Source: Bacteroidota bacterium
GTDB taxonomy: Bacteria; Bacteroidota; Bacteroidia; B-17B0; Aurantibacillaceae
Length of the DNA: 58,099 bases
Assembly: GCA_030681615.1 (NCBI GenBank)
Contig: JAUXSA010000065.1
Coordinates: 1 to 58,099, forward strand
Direction: 5' to 3'
The notes beneath the pieces are model-generated. The model was given only the letters and a program-made list of their open reading frames with translations, was not told where the DNA came from and ran no database searches. A program made the translations under genes and the position numbers. Positions 23,126-33,300 of the stretch are shown piece after piece (the stretch's first letter is position 1; each line of letters starts with the position of its first letter).

Positions 23126-26008
23126 TCAAAACCTGCAACTTATGCTAAGATTAATAGTTTGGCCATAAGTTGTTTCCTGCCAACGGTTATCAATTCCTTT
23201 ATCATATTTTTTATTTCCATTCAGATCCTGAAAGAATAACAATTTTTGAGCTAAAGCATCTCTTACATTTAACTTAACTTCAAAATACTTTGCAAATTGT
23301 TTTGTTACCTGAAGATCCAATACGTGCCTGTAGTTTTCCCAAACATCTGGCTCCTGAATATTTCCAACAATAAAGATCCGTTGACCTACAACATTATAAG
23401 AAGCACTTGCTGTCCAGTTATGTTTTGGATGCATAAATTGTATCCCTGCATTTAACAGGTAAGGTGATTGACCTTGCAAAGGACGATTTGTAACTGATCC
23501 GGCAATAAGAGCGGTATCTATTTTAACTTTAGATTGTATAAATGCTGCGTTTGCAAAAAAGGTAGTATTATTTAAAAATATACTTGAATCGTTTTTTGTA
23601 AATACTCCTAATTTAAAACGGTATTCTAATTCTGCACCAAAATTTTCTGCACCTATAACATTTGTATAGTATAATTCATTCCCACCCGAAACACCAGTCC
23701 TATTTATTAATTCAATAGGATCTTTAAACTGTTTGTAAAATCCACTTACACTTAATAACTGGCCGGCTCCCGGAAAATATTCAAAACGCACATCTGCATT
23801 ATCTATTGTTGCTCTTTTAAGTTGTGTATTACCTGATAAAATATTATCAAAAACGAAATTATAAAAAGCAAACGGAGCTAACTCTCTGAACTCAGGACGA
23901 GAAACTGTTTTATAATAACATAAACGTATATTTATTTTATCGTTTAGCGAATAAATAAAGTTTGCCGAAGGTAATGGATCTATAACGGTTGTATCAATTG
24001 CTTTTTCTTCGTTTGTACCCAGTTGCAAATATTTAAAATACTGCCTGTATGATTCAAAGCGAACACCGCCAACTAACCTGAATTTTTCGAATATTTTTGT
24101 ATCGATCATAGCGTAACCTGCATGCAGTGTTGCAGAGGCCGTATAACTATCTGTTACTTTAGTGGCCTCATCTAATTTAAATCCGCCTAACCCATTTTCC
24201 TGCAACCCTAAATGTTCAGGACTAAAAATTTCATCTTCCGATAACAGAAGTATTTCGTTGTCGAAATTTGCTTTTGGAGTGGTGGTTTTTTTATATCTTG
24301 AAAAACCTAAACTTCTTACATTAAATGTTCTATCGCGCAATTGATGCATGCCGCCGATTTTAAATTCTGTTTTAATATGCTTTAAGTTTGCCGGCATCGA
24401 AAAATCATATTTAAAACTATATATTTTTTCTTTTGTATATGCCCAAAACATATTTCCCGCAGCACTTGGTATAGATCCGTTGGGCTGAACAACTGCCGCG
24501 TAAGGCAATGTATCGTCTGCAGCCAATGATATTTTTTGATAGATGACCCTACGTTGATTGGGTATGGTTCTGTTTACTTCATTATAACCCCCAATATATT
24601 TCATTTTTATTTTGGGTTTGGGTAAATAGTGAGTACCCTCTAACTGACTACTAAAAAGTATATTTTGTGTAAACCAACGGTTAGATGCTTTTTCAAAAGT
24701 GGCTTCTTGGTTTGTTAAAAGAAAATCGGCGTCACGCACACCGTTACGAATATTTACCTTGTCATCCGAATTAATGCTAAATAAATTTTTTATACTTAGT
24801 TGATTATTTTCATTGAATTTATATGCCAGATTAAGTAATGAACTATTTAATATAGACTGGGTATAAATTGTATCCGTTAATTCAACTTTCATTAAAGCGT
24901 CGTTTGTGTTTTTTGCATCCTGCTCTTCAAACTCACGTCTGATATTTTGATTTGTATTTGTACTGTTGCGATAAGATGTTGCAAAAATAAAACCAAAATC
25001 ACGTTTAAATAATTTAAAATTTCTGCCAATAGAATATTGCAATGCAATTTGCGGTAAAGCCTGTTTATTTTTTATTGCCCAGGATGGTGTCATTTTTTTT
25101 GCTAACTCCGCTTTAGCGTCTGCCTTTAAAGTATCAAATACCTTTGTTTCAGGAATCTCATCAGACAATGCACGGCTTCCGTCATCAATGCCCAGCCAAT
25201 CCGTTTTTCCACCATCATAGGTTTTAAAAGGCTTAAAGGTTGTTAACGAGTTATATCCACCTGAAATAGAAAAATTCATGAAATTTTTTTCAGGAATGCT
25301 TTTTGTATTTATATTAATGATTCCTCCGGCAAATTCGCCCGGCATATCGGGTGTGGCAGTTTTAATAATAACCAGGTTATCTAACATTTCTGCCGGAAAT
25401 ATATCAAAGGCAAATGCTTTACGATCACTTTCAGAGCTTGGTAATGGGGCGCCATTAATATATGCAGCATTATACCTATCACTTAATCCACGTATAATGG
25501 CAAATTTATTATCTTGTATACTTGCGCCGCTCACGCGTTTTAATACATCACTTGTATTCCTATCTGGTGTTTTACGAATAGTTTCGGCGGATATACCATC
25601 GCTAACGCTGGCATTATTCTTTTGCTGAAGCACCAGGGCCGTATTATTCTCCTTATTTAAAGTAACTACAACTTCTACTTCGTTAAGATCCTGAGATGAG
25701 GATGCATCTAATAGAACATTTACATCAATAACATCATTTTCTTTTACCTCTACACCTGCAATTTTTTTTGTGGTATAAGAAATGTAGCTTATAACAAGGG
25801 TTACTTTGCCAACCGGTACACCGGTCAATACAAATTTACCGTCAAAATCGGCACTTGCCCCTTTACCAGTGCCTTCCACAAGAGCAGTAGCGCCAGGAAG
25901 GGTCTCGCCGGTTTTTGAGTCTAAAATAGTGCCGGATATTTTACCTGTTTGACCAAGACTAGTTAATAGTGCACAACTTAATAAAACAGAGAGGAATAAT
26001 TTTTGCAT
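23126..26008 (-). CDS. TonB-dependent outer-membrane receptor with carboxypeptidase-regulatory-like domain
   Basis: 960 residues. After the signal peptide (MQKLFLSVLLSCALLTSLGQ), a CarboxypepD_reg-like domain covers ~20-105 (GKISGTILDSKTGETLPGA). The plug domain is at ~130-250 (TPDRNTSDVLKRVSGASIQ, IRGLSDRYNAAYINGAPLPS, GEFAGGIININTK). A long beta-barrel ends in the outer-membrane signature NLSISCRF with terminal Phe. It imports a ligand across the outer membrane using TonB energy; the ligand is not evident. Neighbours are a T9SS surface protein downstream and a divergent PhoB-like regulator, so control by that regulator is plausible but inferred. Confidence 0.95.
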   Translation of the reverse strand: MQKLFLSVLLSCALLTSLGQTGKISGTILDSKTGETLPGATALVEGTGKGASADFDGKFVLTGVPVGKVTLVISYISYTTKKIAGVEVKENDVIDVNVLLDASSSQDLNEVEVVVTLNKENNTALVLQQKNNASVSDGISAETIRKTPDRNTSDVLKRVSGASIQDNKFAIIRGLSDRYNAAYINGAPLPSSESDRKAFAFDIFPAEMLDNLVIIKTATPDMPGEFAGGIININTKSIPEKNFMNFSISGGYNSLTTFKPFKTYDGGKTDWLGIDDGSRALSDEIPETKVFDTLKADAKAELAKKMTPSWAIKNKQALPQIALQYSIGRNFKLFKRDFGFIFATSYRNSTNTNQNIRREFEEQDAKNTNDALMKVELTDTIYTQSILNSSLLNLAYKFNENNQLSIKNLFSINSDDKVNIRNGVRDADFLLTNQEATFEKASNRWFTQNILFSSQLEGTHYLPKPKIKMKYIGGYNEVNRTIPNQRRVIYQKISLAADDTLPYAAVVQPNGSIPSAAGNMFWAYTKEKIYSFKYDFSMPANLKHIKTEFKIGGMHQLRDRTFNVRSLGFSRYKKTTTPKANFDNEILLLSEDEIFSPEHLGLQENGLGGFKLDEATKVTDSYTASATLHAGYAMIDTKIFEKFRLVGGVRFESYRQYFKYLQLGTNEEKAIDTTVIDPLPSANFIYSLNDKINIRLCYYKTVSRPEFRELAPFAFYNFVFDNILSGNTQLKRATIDNADVRFEYFPGAGQLLSVSGFYKQFKDPIELINRTGVSGGNELYYTNVIGAENFGAELEYRFKLGVFTKNDSSIFLNNTTFFANAAFIQSKVKIDTALIAGSVTNRPLQGQSPYLLNAGIQFMHPKHNWTASASYNVVGQRIFIVGNIQEPDVWENYRHVLDLQVTKQFAKYFEVKLNVRDALAQKLLFFQDLNGNKKYDKGIDNRWQETTYGQTINLSISCRF

Positions 26009-26124
26009 TTTTGTGTTATAATATACGCCACAAAAAAAGCAATTGTAAATTACGGCTACTTAAATTTGATGTTACCAAAAGTTTAACTTAATTGTTGCTT
26101 TTAGTTTATAATTTAATAATTAGT

Positions 26125-26132
26125 TAACTTTG
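26125..26132 (+). promoter_or_regulatory. -7 box (TAACTTTG) for the PhoB-like regulator
   Basis: TAACTTTG matches TAnnTTTG and lies 46 bp upstream of the ATG at 26179, a normal leader length. The preceding sequence has only weak TTG candidates for a -33 element. Confidence 0.45.
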
Positions 26133-26178
26133 GGGAATAGCCATTGTAGTAATTTTAACCCGAACACAAACACAAAAT

Positions 26179-26862
26179 ATGAGCAATTCTAATTTTAAAA
26201 TACTGTTGGTTGATGACGAGCCGGATATTGTAGAGTTTTTAGGTTACAATTTAAAAAAAGAAGGCTACACCATACTAACGGCCAATAACGGAAAAGATGC
26301 TGTAGAGATCGCCAAAAAAGAAATTCCCCACTTAATAGTACTAGACGTAATGATGCCTGATATGGATGGGATAGAGACCTGCAGGGAATTACGTGAACAA
26401 AAAAATTTACAGGAGGTTTTAATTGCCTTTTTAACTGCCCGCAGCGAAGATTATACACAAATTGCAGGTTTTGAAGTGGGCGCAGATGATTATATTACTA
26501 AACCAATAAAGCCACGCGTGTTTATTAGCCGTGTAAAAGCCTTATTGCGTAGGTTACAGGCAAATAATATTTCAGAATCGGTTATAGAGTTTGGCAATAT
26601 TCGTATTGACAAAGAAAAACACGTGGTGTATAAAGGCCAGGAGGAAATAGCTTTACCTAAAAAAGAATTTAAATTGTTTTCTTTACTTAGCAGCAAACCA
26701 GGTAAAGTTTTTACCCGCGAATTTATTTTAGATACTGTTTGGGGCGATGAAGTAGTTGTTGGCGACAGAACTATTGATGTACACATTCGCAAACTCCGCG
26801 AAAAAATTGGCGACGATTATTTTAAGACCGTAAAAGGCGTAGGTTACAAATTTGAGTTTTAA
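26179..26862 (+). CDS. PhoB/OmpR-family response regulator without adjacent kinase
   Basis: 227 residues with a complete receiver: acidic pair in LLVDDEPDI, phospho-acceptor Asp56 in LIVLDVMMPDMDG, LTARS, and Lys in GADDYITKPIKP. The winged helix follows at ~130-227 (LPKKEFKLFSLLSSKPGKVF, DRTIDVHIRKLREKIG, VKGVGYKFEF). All key residues are intact. In contrast to the 4.8-7.0 kb pair, no histidine kinase is next to it, so its partner must be elsewhere. It is divergent from the TonB receptor. A 27-bp perfect palindrome lies after its stop. Confidence 0.95.
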   Translation: MSNSNFKILLVDDEPDIVEFLGYNLKKEGYTILTANNGKDAVEIAKKEIPHLIVLDVMMPDMDGIETCRELREQKNLQEVLIAFLTARSEDYTQIAGFEVGADDYITKPIKPRVFISRVKALLRRLQANNISESVIEFGNIRIDKEKHVVYKGQEEIALPKKEFKLFSLLSSKPGKVFTREFILDTVWGDEVVVGDRTIDVHIRKLREKIGDDYFKTVKGVGYKFEF

Positions 26863-26946
26863 TTCTCAACCAATTTCCTGACATCCTGAAAATGGCCATC
26901 TATTTATTCTCTTTGTTATAATCTTCTTTGCTTTAATATTTAAAAA

Positions 26947-26973
26947 TTGGAGGTCACAAATTGTGACCTCCAA
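26947..26973. repeat. 27-bp perfect palindrome between convergent genes
   Basis: TTGGAGGTCACAA, then A, then TTGTGACCTCCAA: 13-bp arms around one central base. As RNA it could form an 11-bp stem with a 5-nt loop. It separates the regulator (+) and the XRE gene (-), so it may terminate both. No T run follows on either strand, and the GAGGTCA half-sites also look like a protein-binding site. Confidence 0.7.
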
Positions 26974-26996
26974 GTATATTAAATTGGGATCGGAAG

Positions 26997-27374
26997 TTAT
27001 TTCTTTTTACCGTATTTTCTTTTTGGTTTAGCGGCAGAGCTTTTAGATGATGGTATTTCTTCTCTTAGCTTAGCAATTTCTTTAGTTAGTAATTGAACTG
27101 CCTGGGCAATTTCAGATAATTCTTCTTTAGTGGCAAAACCGTAATCGGTTTTGGTTTCTTTAATATTCGCTTTCTTTTCTTCGAAAAAATCACTAACATT
27201 TACTTTTAATGTTTTTGCAATTTTCATCAAGTGAGTAGAGCTTACATCAATCTCACCACGCTCTATTTTACCATAATTGCCTGAACTCATGCCAATCTCC
27301 TCTGCCACGTTATCCTGGCTTAAACCACTCACTGCCCTTAATTGACGTATTTTTTCGCCTACTTTTTTGTTCAC
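26997..27374 (-). CDS. XRE-family regulator, probable controller of the MmeI-like system
   Basis: About 125 residues from a GTG at 27374 (a TTG two codons earlier, at 27380, is the alternative). The HTH_3 domain occupies the first ~65 residues: KIRQLRAVSGLSQDNVAEEI and YGKIERGEIDVSSTHLMKIA. A Lys/Glu-rich helical segment follows (EELSEIAQAVQLLTKEIAKL), then a basic tail ending KRKYGKKK. It is divergent from the restriction-modification gene across ~100 bp holding two identical palindromes, the layout of restriction-modification controller proteins. It is somewhat longer than typical C proteins, so a general XRE regulator remains possible. Confidence 0.88.
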   Translation of the reverse strand: MNKKVGEKIRQLRAVSGLSQDNVAEEIGMSSGNYGKIERGEIDVSSTHLMKIAKTLKVNVSDFFEEKKANIKETKTDYGFATKEELSEIAQAVQLLTKEIAKLREEIPSSKSSAAKPKRKYGKKK

Positions 27375-27409
27375 ACACAAATTTCACTCGCTTTTGGATA
27401 TTTAAACAA

Positions 27410-27441
27410 TCATTTAATGATATATATTTGTCATTTAATGA
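27410..27441. promoter_or_regulatory. Paired palindromic operator flanking a -7 box
   Basis: TCATTTAATGA occurs twice, at 27410-27420 and 27431-27441. Each is a perfect palindrome around one base, and the two are 21 bp apart (two helical turns). Between them TATATTTG (27423-27430) fits the Bacteroidota -7 box on the plus strand, pointing at the MmeI-like gene at 27477. A dimeric XRE protein bound to both sites would cover this promoter. Confidence 0.7.
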
Positions 27442-27476
27442 GTTTTTTGTACTATTATATATTATTAAACACTTAG

Positions 27477-30221
27477 ATGCCTACACTTAGCTGGAATGAA
27501 ATAAAAGACAGAGCGGTTAAATTCTCTAAAGAATGGGAAAACGACTTTAATGAAGATGCGGAAGCGAAATCATTTATGGACGAGTTTTTTACCATCTTCG
27601 GAACATCACGAAGGAGAATTGGTGCTTTTGAAAAAAACATAAAAAAAGAAGATGGCAAACAAGGCTTTATTGATTTTTTATGGAAAGGGATGGTTTTAAT
27701 TGAATTCAAATCCAAAGGAAAAGACCTCGATAAAGCACATAAACAAGCTAAAGATTATTTTCCAGGCTTAAAAGATAACGAACTTCCAAAGTATATTTTA
27801 GTTTCTGATTTTGCGCGATTTCGTTTATATGACATTGAAGAAGATAAAACGATTGAGTTTGAATTAAAAGATCTGGTAAACAACGTTCAACACTTTGGTT
27901 TTATTGCTGGCTATCAGAAAAAGATATATCGCGAACAAGATCAGGCCAATATAAAAGCAGCAGAATTAATGGGTAAACTTCACGACCGTTTAAAAGAGAT
28001 TGGTTACGATGGTCATCCTTTAGAAATTTATCTTGTCCGTTTATTGTTTTGCTTGTTTGCTGAAGACACCACCATATTTAACAAACAACAATTTCAGGAT
28101 TATATCGAACAGCGCACAAATGAAGATGGAAGCGATCTTGCGCCTAAGCTCCAGGAATTGTTTCAAGTATTAAATACTGCAGAAGAAAAAAGATTCAAAA
28201 ACCTTGATGAACAATTAGCTGAATTTCGTTATGTAAATGGTAAATTATTTGAAGAGCAATTGCCAACTGCAAGTTTTGATTCTAAAATGCGGCAGGCGCT
28301 ATTAGATTGTTGTTATTTGGATTGGAGTAAGATATCACCTGCTATTTTTGGTTCCATGTTTCAAAGTGTAATGAACCCCGGAGAACGGAGAAATCTTGGA
28401 GCCCATTATACTAGTGAAAAAAACATTCTCAAATTAATAAAACCACTTTTCCTTGATGAACTCAAAGAAGAATTTGAAAGCATAAAAATAAATAAAAATA
28501 AACTTCCTGAATTTCACAGAAAACTAAGTTCATTAAAATTTCTAGATCCTGCATGTGGTTGTGGCAATTTTCTAATAATCACATATAGAGAATTAAGATT
28601 TTTGGAGATTGAAGTATTAGAGGCAATACAAAAAGGACAACAAGTAACAGATATTAGACAATTAATTCTGATTGATGTTGACCAAATGTACGGTATTGAA
28701 TATAAAGAATTCCCTGCTCGTATTGCCGAAGTTGCTATGTGGTTAATAGACCATCAAATGAACATGTTGATCAGTAACAAATTTGGTGATTATTTCGCGC
28801 GTTTGCCTTTAAAAAAATCGCCAACAATTGTACATGGGAATGCACTACAAATTGATTGGGCAAGTATTATCTCTAAAAAAGAGTTGTCATACATTATCGG
28901 CAACCCACCTTTTATTGGCAAACAAGTACAAAGTTCCGACCAGAAAAAGGATATGGAAAAAATATTTGAAGGATTGACCGGAGGAGGGACTTTGGATTAT
29001 GTTAGCGCTTGGTTTATTAAGGCAGCACAGTATATTCAAGATACAAAAATCAAAGTTGCATTCGTTTCTACTAACTCAATATCGCAAGGAGAACAAGTAG
29101 GAATTGTATGGGGTTTGATGTTTACGAAATATAAAATAAAGATACATTTCGCGCATAGAACTTTTAAATGGGGGAATGAGGCAAAAGGGAATGCTGCTGT
29201 ACATGTTGTAATTATCGGTTTAGCTAATTTCGATATTAATGAAAAAAGGATATTTGAATACGAAGACATAAAAGGAGAAGCGCATGAAATAAAAGCTAAA
29301 AATATTAATCCTTATTTGGTTGAAGGGAAAGATATATTTATCTCTACAAGAACTACCCCTTTGTGTAATGTTCCTGAAATTATAAAAGGTAGTGAGACTA
29401 CCGATGATGGTCATTTCATGTTAACGTTAGAAGAGGTAAATCAATTAAAGGAAAAGTATCCTCAAAGTTCGAAATTTATTAGGCCATTTATTGGCGGTGG
29501 CGATTTTATTAATGGAAAGATTAGGTATTGTCTTTGGTTGAAAGATTCCCCACTTAATGAAATACGGCAAATCCCTCTTATCCAAGAACGAATAGAAAGA
29601 GTAAAGAATTTTAGATTGGCAAGTAATAAAGCTAGAACAAGGCATTGGGCGAACTTTCCTACTTTGTTTTCTGAGGACAGGCAACCTAAAACTAGATATC
29701 TCGTGTTTCCTAAAGTTTCTTCGGAAAGAAGAGCTTATATACCATTTGCCTTTGTTGAACCAGAATTTATTATTAATAACACAGCTTCATTTATTCCCGA
29801 GGCGAGCCTTTATCATTTTGGAATTTTAGAAAGTAAAATGCATATGGCTTGGACAGGTTACGTTTGCGGAAGGATGAAAAGTGACTTTATCTACTCAAAT
29901 AAAATTGTATACAATAATTATCCTTGGGCAGAAAATGTGAGTGATAAGCAAAAAGCAAGTGTGGAAAGGGCAGCCGAAAATGTCCTCAAATCTAGAATGG
30001 AATTCCCAAAGTATTCCTTAGCCGACCTTTACGACCCGTTTACTATGCCGCCGTCTCTTGCCAAAGCTCACCAAGAATTAGATAAAGCAGTTGATTTGTG
30101 TTATAGACCACAACCATTTGTAAACGCTGCAAAAAGGATAGAATTTTTATTTGAACTTTACGAAAAATACACAGCAGACCTGTTTACTACAGAAAAAGTA
30201 AAGAAAGTAAAAAAGAAATAA
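27477..30221 (+). CDS. MmeI-like type IIL restriction-modification enzyme (nuclease and adenine methyltransferase in one chain)
   Basis: 914 residues, close to MmeI in length and recognisable along its full length. The N-terminal nuclease has Asp66, Glu76 and Lys78 (LIEFKSKGKDLDKAHKQAKD), the same spacing as MmeI's D-X9-EXK. A helical linker (LYLVRLLFCLFAEDTTIF in MmeI; here IYLVRLLFCLFAEDTTIF) follows. The methyltransferase has AHYTSEKNILK, motif I DPACGCGNFL (357-366) and motif IV NPPF (476-479), an N6-adenine type. The C-terminal target-recognition domain contains GRMKSDFIYS with Lys801 and Asp803. Such enzymes bind an asymmetric site, methylate one strand and cut ~20 bp away. It starts at ATG. 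Likely controlled by the divergent XRE protein. Confidence 0.95.
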   Translation: MPTLSWNEIKDRAVKFSKEWENDFNEDAEAKSFMDEFFTIFGTSRRRIGAFEKNIKKEDGKQGFIDFLWKGMVLIEFKSKGKDLDKAHKQAKDYFPGLKDNELPKYILVSDFARFRLYDIEEDKTIEFELKDLVNNVQHFGFIAGYQKKIYREQDQANIKAAELMGKLHDRLKEIGYDGHPLEIYLVRLLFCLFAEDTTIFNKQQFQDYIEQRTNEDGSDLAPKLQELFQVLNTAEEKRFKNLDEQLAEFRYVNGKLFEEQLPTASFDSKMRQALLDCCYLDWSKISPAIFGSMFQSVMNPGERRNLGAHYTSEKNILKLIKPLFLDELKEEFESIKINKNKLPEFHRKLSSLKFLDPACGCGNFLIITYRELRFLEIEVLEAIQKGQQVTDIRQLILIDVDQMYGIEYKEFPARIAEVAMWLIDHQMNMLISNKFGDYFARLPLKKSPTIVHGNALQIDWASIISKKELSYIIGNPPFIGKQVQSSDQKKDMEKIFEGLTGGGTLDYVSAWFIKAAQYIQDTKIKVAFVSTNSISQGEQVGIVWGLMFTKYKIKIHFAHRTFKWGNEAKGNAAVHVVIIGLANFDINEKRIFEYEDIKGEAHEIKAKNINPYLVEGKDIFISTRTTPLCNVPEIIKGSETTDDGHFMLTLEEVNQLKEKYPQSSKFIRPFIGGGDFINGKIRYCLWLKDSPLNEIRQIPLIQERIERVKNFRLASNKARTRHWANFPTLFSEDRQPKTRYLVFPKVSSERRAYIPFAFVEPEFIINNTASFIPEASLYHFGILESKMHMAWTGYVCGRMKSDFIYSNKIVYNNYPWAENVSDKQKASVERAAENVLKSRMEFPKYSLADLYDPFTMPPSLAKAHQELDKAVDLCYRPQPFVNAAKRIEFLFELYEKYTADLFTTEKVKKVKKK

Positions 30222-30371
30222 TGTTATTATCAAATATACATCTTCCTTCTTATTTCTAGTTTAAGATCATGCTTTTTGTGAATTTATATTGCTTTAAGGG
30301 CCTATTGGCCACAAAAACAATTTTTCCTTATATCTTCTCAAAAAATATAATTAGTTTAGTAAATCGAACTA

Positions 30372-33300
30372 ATTAAGAAATATCTGGTATCGGGAATTAT
30401 TTCCCTGTTTTTTTCTTTTCAGGTAATTGCACAACAAAGTGTAATTGATTCATTCAAACTTTTATTGGCCAATGCCAAACACGATACCACACGTTGCCGA
30501 ATTCTACTTGCAATGGTAGAAGCTGAAAGCGAAGAAAAAATATGGCAGGCATATAATAAACAAGCAAAAACCATTGCTGAAAAAAATATTGCCAGTGGCG
30601 ATAAGCTAAAAAAAGTTTATTTGAATTTTCTTGCTTCCACTCATAATAATATTGGCGTTGGGGCAACATATAGCGGTGACAATAACAAGGCGCTCCAAAA
30701 TTTTAAAGAAAGTTTATCGATCAGTAAACAGATCGGTGATAAACATCTTGAAACAGAAGCGTTAAATAATATTGGATATGTTTATGATATACAAGGCAAC
30801 ATTCCACTTGCCCTTGAATATTTTCACGAATCTTTAAAACTCTATGAAATGCTTAAAAACGACTTTGGCACTTCTAACACCTTAAATAATATTGCAACCA
30901 TTTATGCAAAACAGGGCGAAAGGGATAAAGCATTAGAGTATCACAACAAGAGCTTAAGAAAAAGAGAACATATAAATGATAAAGCCGGTATAGCCCAGTC
31001 GTTAAACAACATTGGCGCTATTTACGATGCAGATGGCGGAACGAGATCCCTTGAGTTTTATCAAAAAAGCTTTGCAATTTACAAGGCGATAGGAGATCAG
31101 CTTGGTATTGCAAATGCCTCCAACAACATCGGTTCTATTTATCACCGACAAGGCAACAACTCATTAGCCTTGAGTTATTTTGAGATGAGTTTAAAGATCC
31201 ATAACGAACTCCAAAATAAAAGCGGCGCTGCTTTTACACTTAATAATATTGCCTCGCTATTCTTAAAAAATAAAAATTACGATGAGGCCCTGCCTTATGC
31301 CTCTAAAAGTATGCAGGTTGCTAAAGAAGTTGGATACCCCGAAAGGATAAAAAGTTCAGCCGACATTTTAAAGAGGATATTCATCCACCAAAAAAAATAT
31401 AAAGAAGCTTTTGAAATGTATGAATTGGAAATTAAAATGCGCGACAGTATTAATAACCAGGAAACACAAAAAGCAGCTGTTAAAAAAGAACTACAATATG
31501 CTTACGAGAAAAAAGAACTGGAAATAAAAGCAAAGCAGGATAAAAAAGATGCCGTCGCTAAAGAAGCATTAAAACAAAAAGAAAAAGAGCGAAATTATTT
31601 TATTGCAGGCTTTGCCTTAGTAATACTTTTGGTTTTATTTATTTTACGAGGATACTGGCAAAAACAAAAAGCGCATAAGATCATTATAACACAAAAACAT
31701 TTGGTAGACGAAAAACAAAAAGAAATTTTAGATTCTATTCATTATGCCAGAAGAATACAGTTAGCTTTATTGCCAAGTGAAAAGTATATTGATAAAACAC
31801 TGAAACAATTAAATAAAAAGGTTTTGTCTTGCTTCTTGCTTCTTGTGTCTTTTGTCTCGTTCTCTCAAAATACTGATTCACTTAAGCTCGCGCTTAAAAA
31901 TGCAACCCATGATACCACGCGCTGCAATATTTTAAATTTGATAGTGGAAACAGAAAGTGATGACGCTATATGGCCGAAATACAATGAGCAACTAAAAAAA
32001 CTAGCCGAAAAAAACATTACAACTAATTCTGAATTCAAAAATATTTATTTAAAATATCTTTCCATAAGTATAAATAATATTGGCGTTCTTTATCAAAGCG
32101 AAGGTAACCTTTCAAAAGGGTTAGAGTCGATGCTTGCATGTTTAAAAATTCAGGAAGAAATAGGTTTTAAGGCCGGGATCGCCGCTTCGCTGAATAGAAT
32201 AGGAATTATTTATGATTACCAGGGCAACCTCTCTAAATCATTAGAAAGCTACGAACGAAGTTTAAAGATAGTTGAAGAAACTGGTGATAAAAGCGCCATT
32301 GCGCATTCATTGAACAACATTGGTTACACTTACATAAGACAAGGAAATATTAAAGGCCTTGATTATTTACACAAAAGCTTAAAGCTTTACGAAGAAATGA
32401 ATGATAAACAAGGGCTATCTAGTTCGCTAAATAACATTGGTTACATTTATGAAGAACAAGGCGATTTTGATAACGCATTAAAATATTATAAAAAAAGTTT
32501 AGTGGTAAGTGAAGAGCTTAAAGAAAAAAAATCAATAGCCCGGGCTTTAAATAATATTGGAGGTGTTTATAGCCGCCAACAAAAGTATGCAGATGCATTA
32601 ACCAATTATCGAAAAAGTATAAAGATCTCTGAACAAATTGGTGATAAAAGTGGGGAGGCTAATGCTCTGGTAAAAATAGGCGCTATTTTTCAAGCCAATG
32701 GTTTTGATTCCGCTAACTGTTCTAAAGAAGATGCCATAAGAAGCCGGCAAACAAAAGCGCTTGCATGTTTTAAAAAAAGTTTAACTATTCGTGAAGAGAT
32801 AGATGATAAAAACGGTATTTGCAATACATTAAATTGTCTTGCCGGGTTAATGCTACAAACCGGTAAAATACAGGAGGCTTTTTTATACGGTAGTAAAGCA
32901 ATGCAAATAGCAAAAGAATTAGGTTATCCCTTAAACATACAATATGTAGCAACAAACCTTAAAACAATTTATAAAAAGCAAAACAAGTATAAAGAAGCTT
33001 TAGAAATGTATGAATTGGAAATGAAAATGAGAGATAGTATAAACAACCAGGAAACACAAAAAGCAGCTATTAAAAAACAAATGCAATATACTTTTGAGAA
33101 AAAAGAATTGGAAACAAAAGCGCAGCAGGATAAAAAAGATGCTATTGCAAAAGAAGCATTAAAACAAAAAGAAAAAGAACGAAATTATTTTATTAGTGGT
33201 TTTAGCATTGTTTTAGTTCTTGCATTGTTTATTTTAAGAGGCTACCGCCAGAAACAAAAAGATAATGCCATTATAACCGCGCAAAAACAATTAGTGGATG

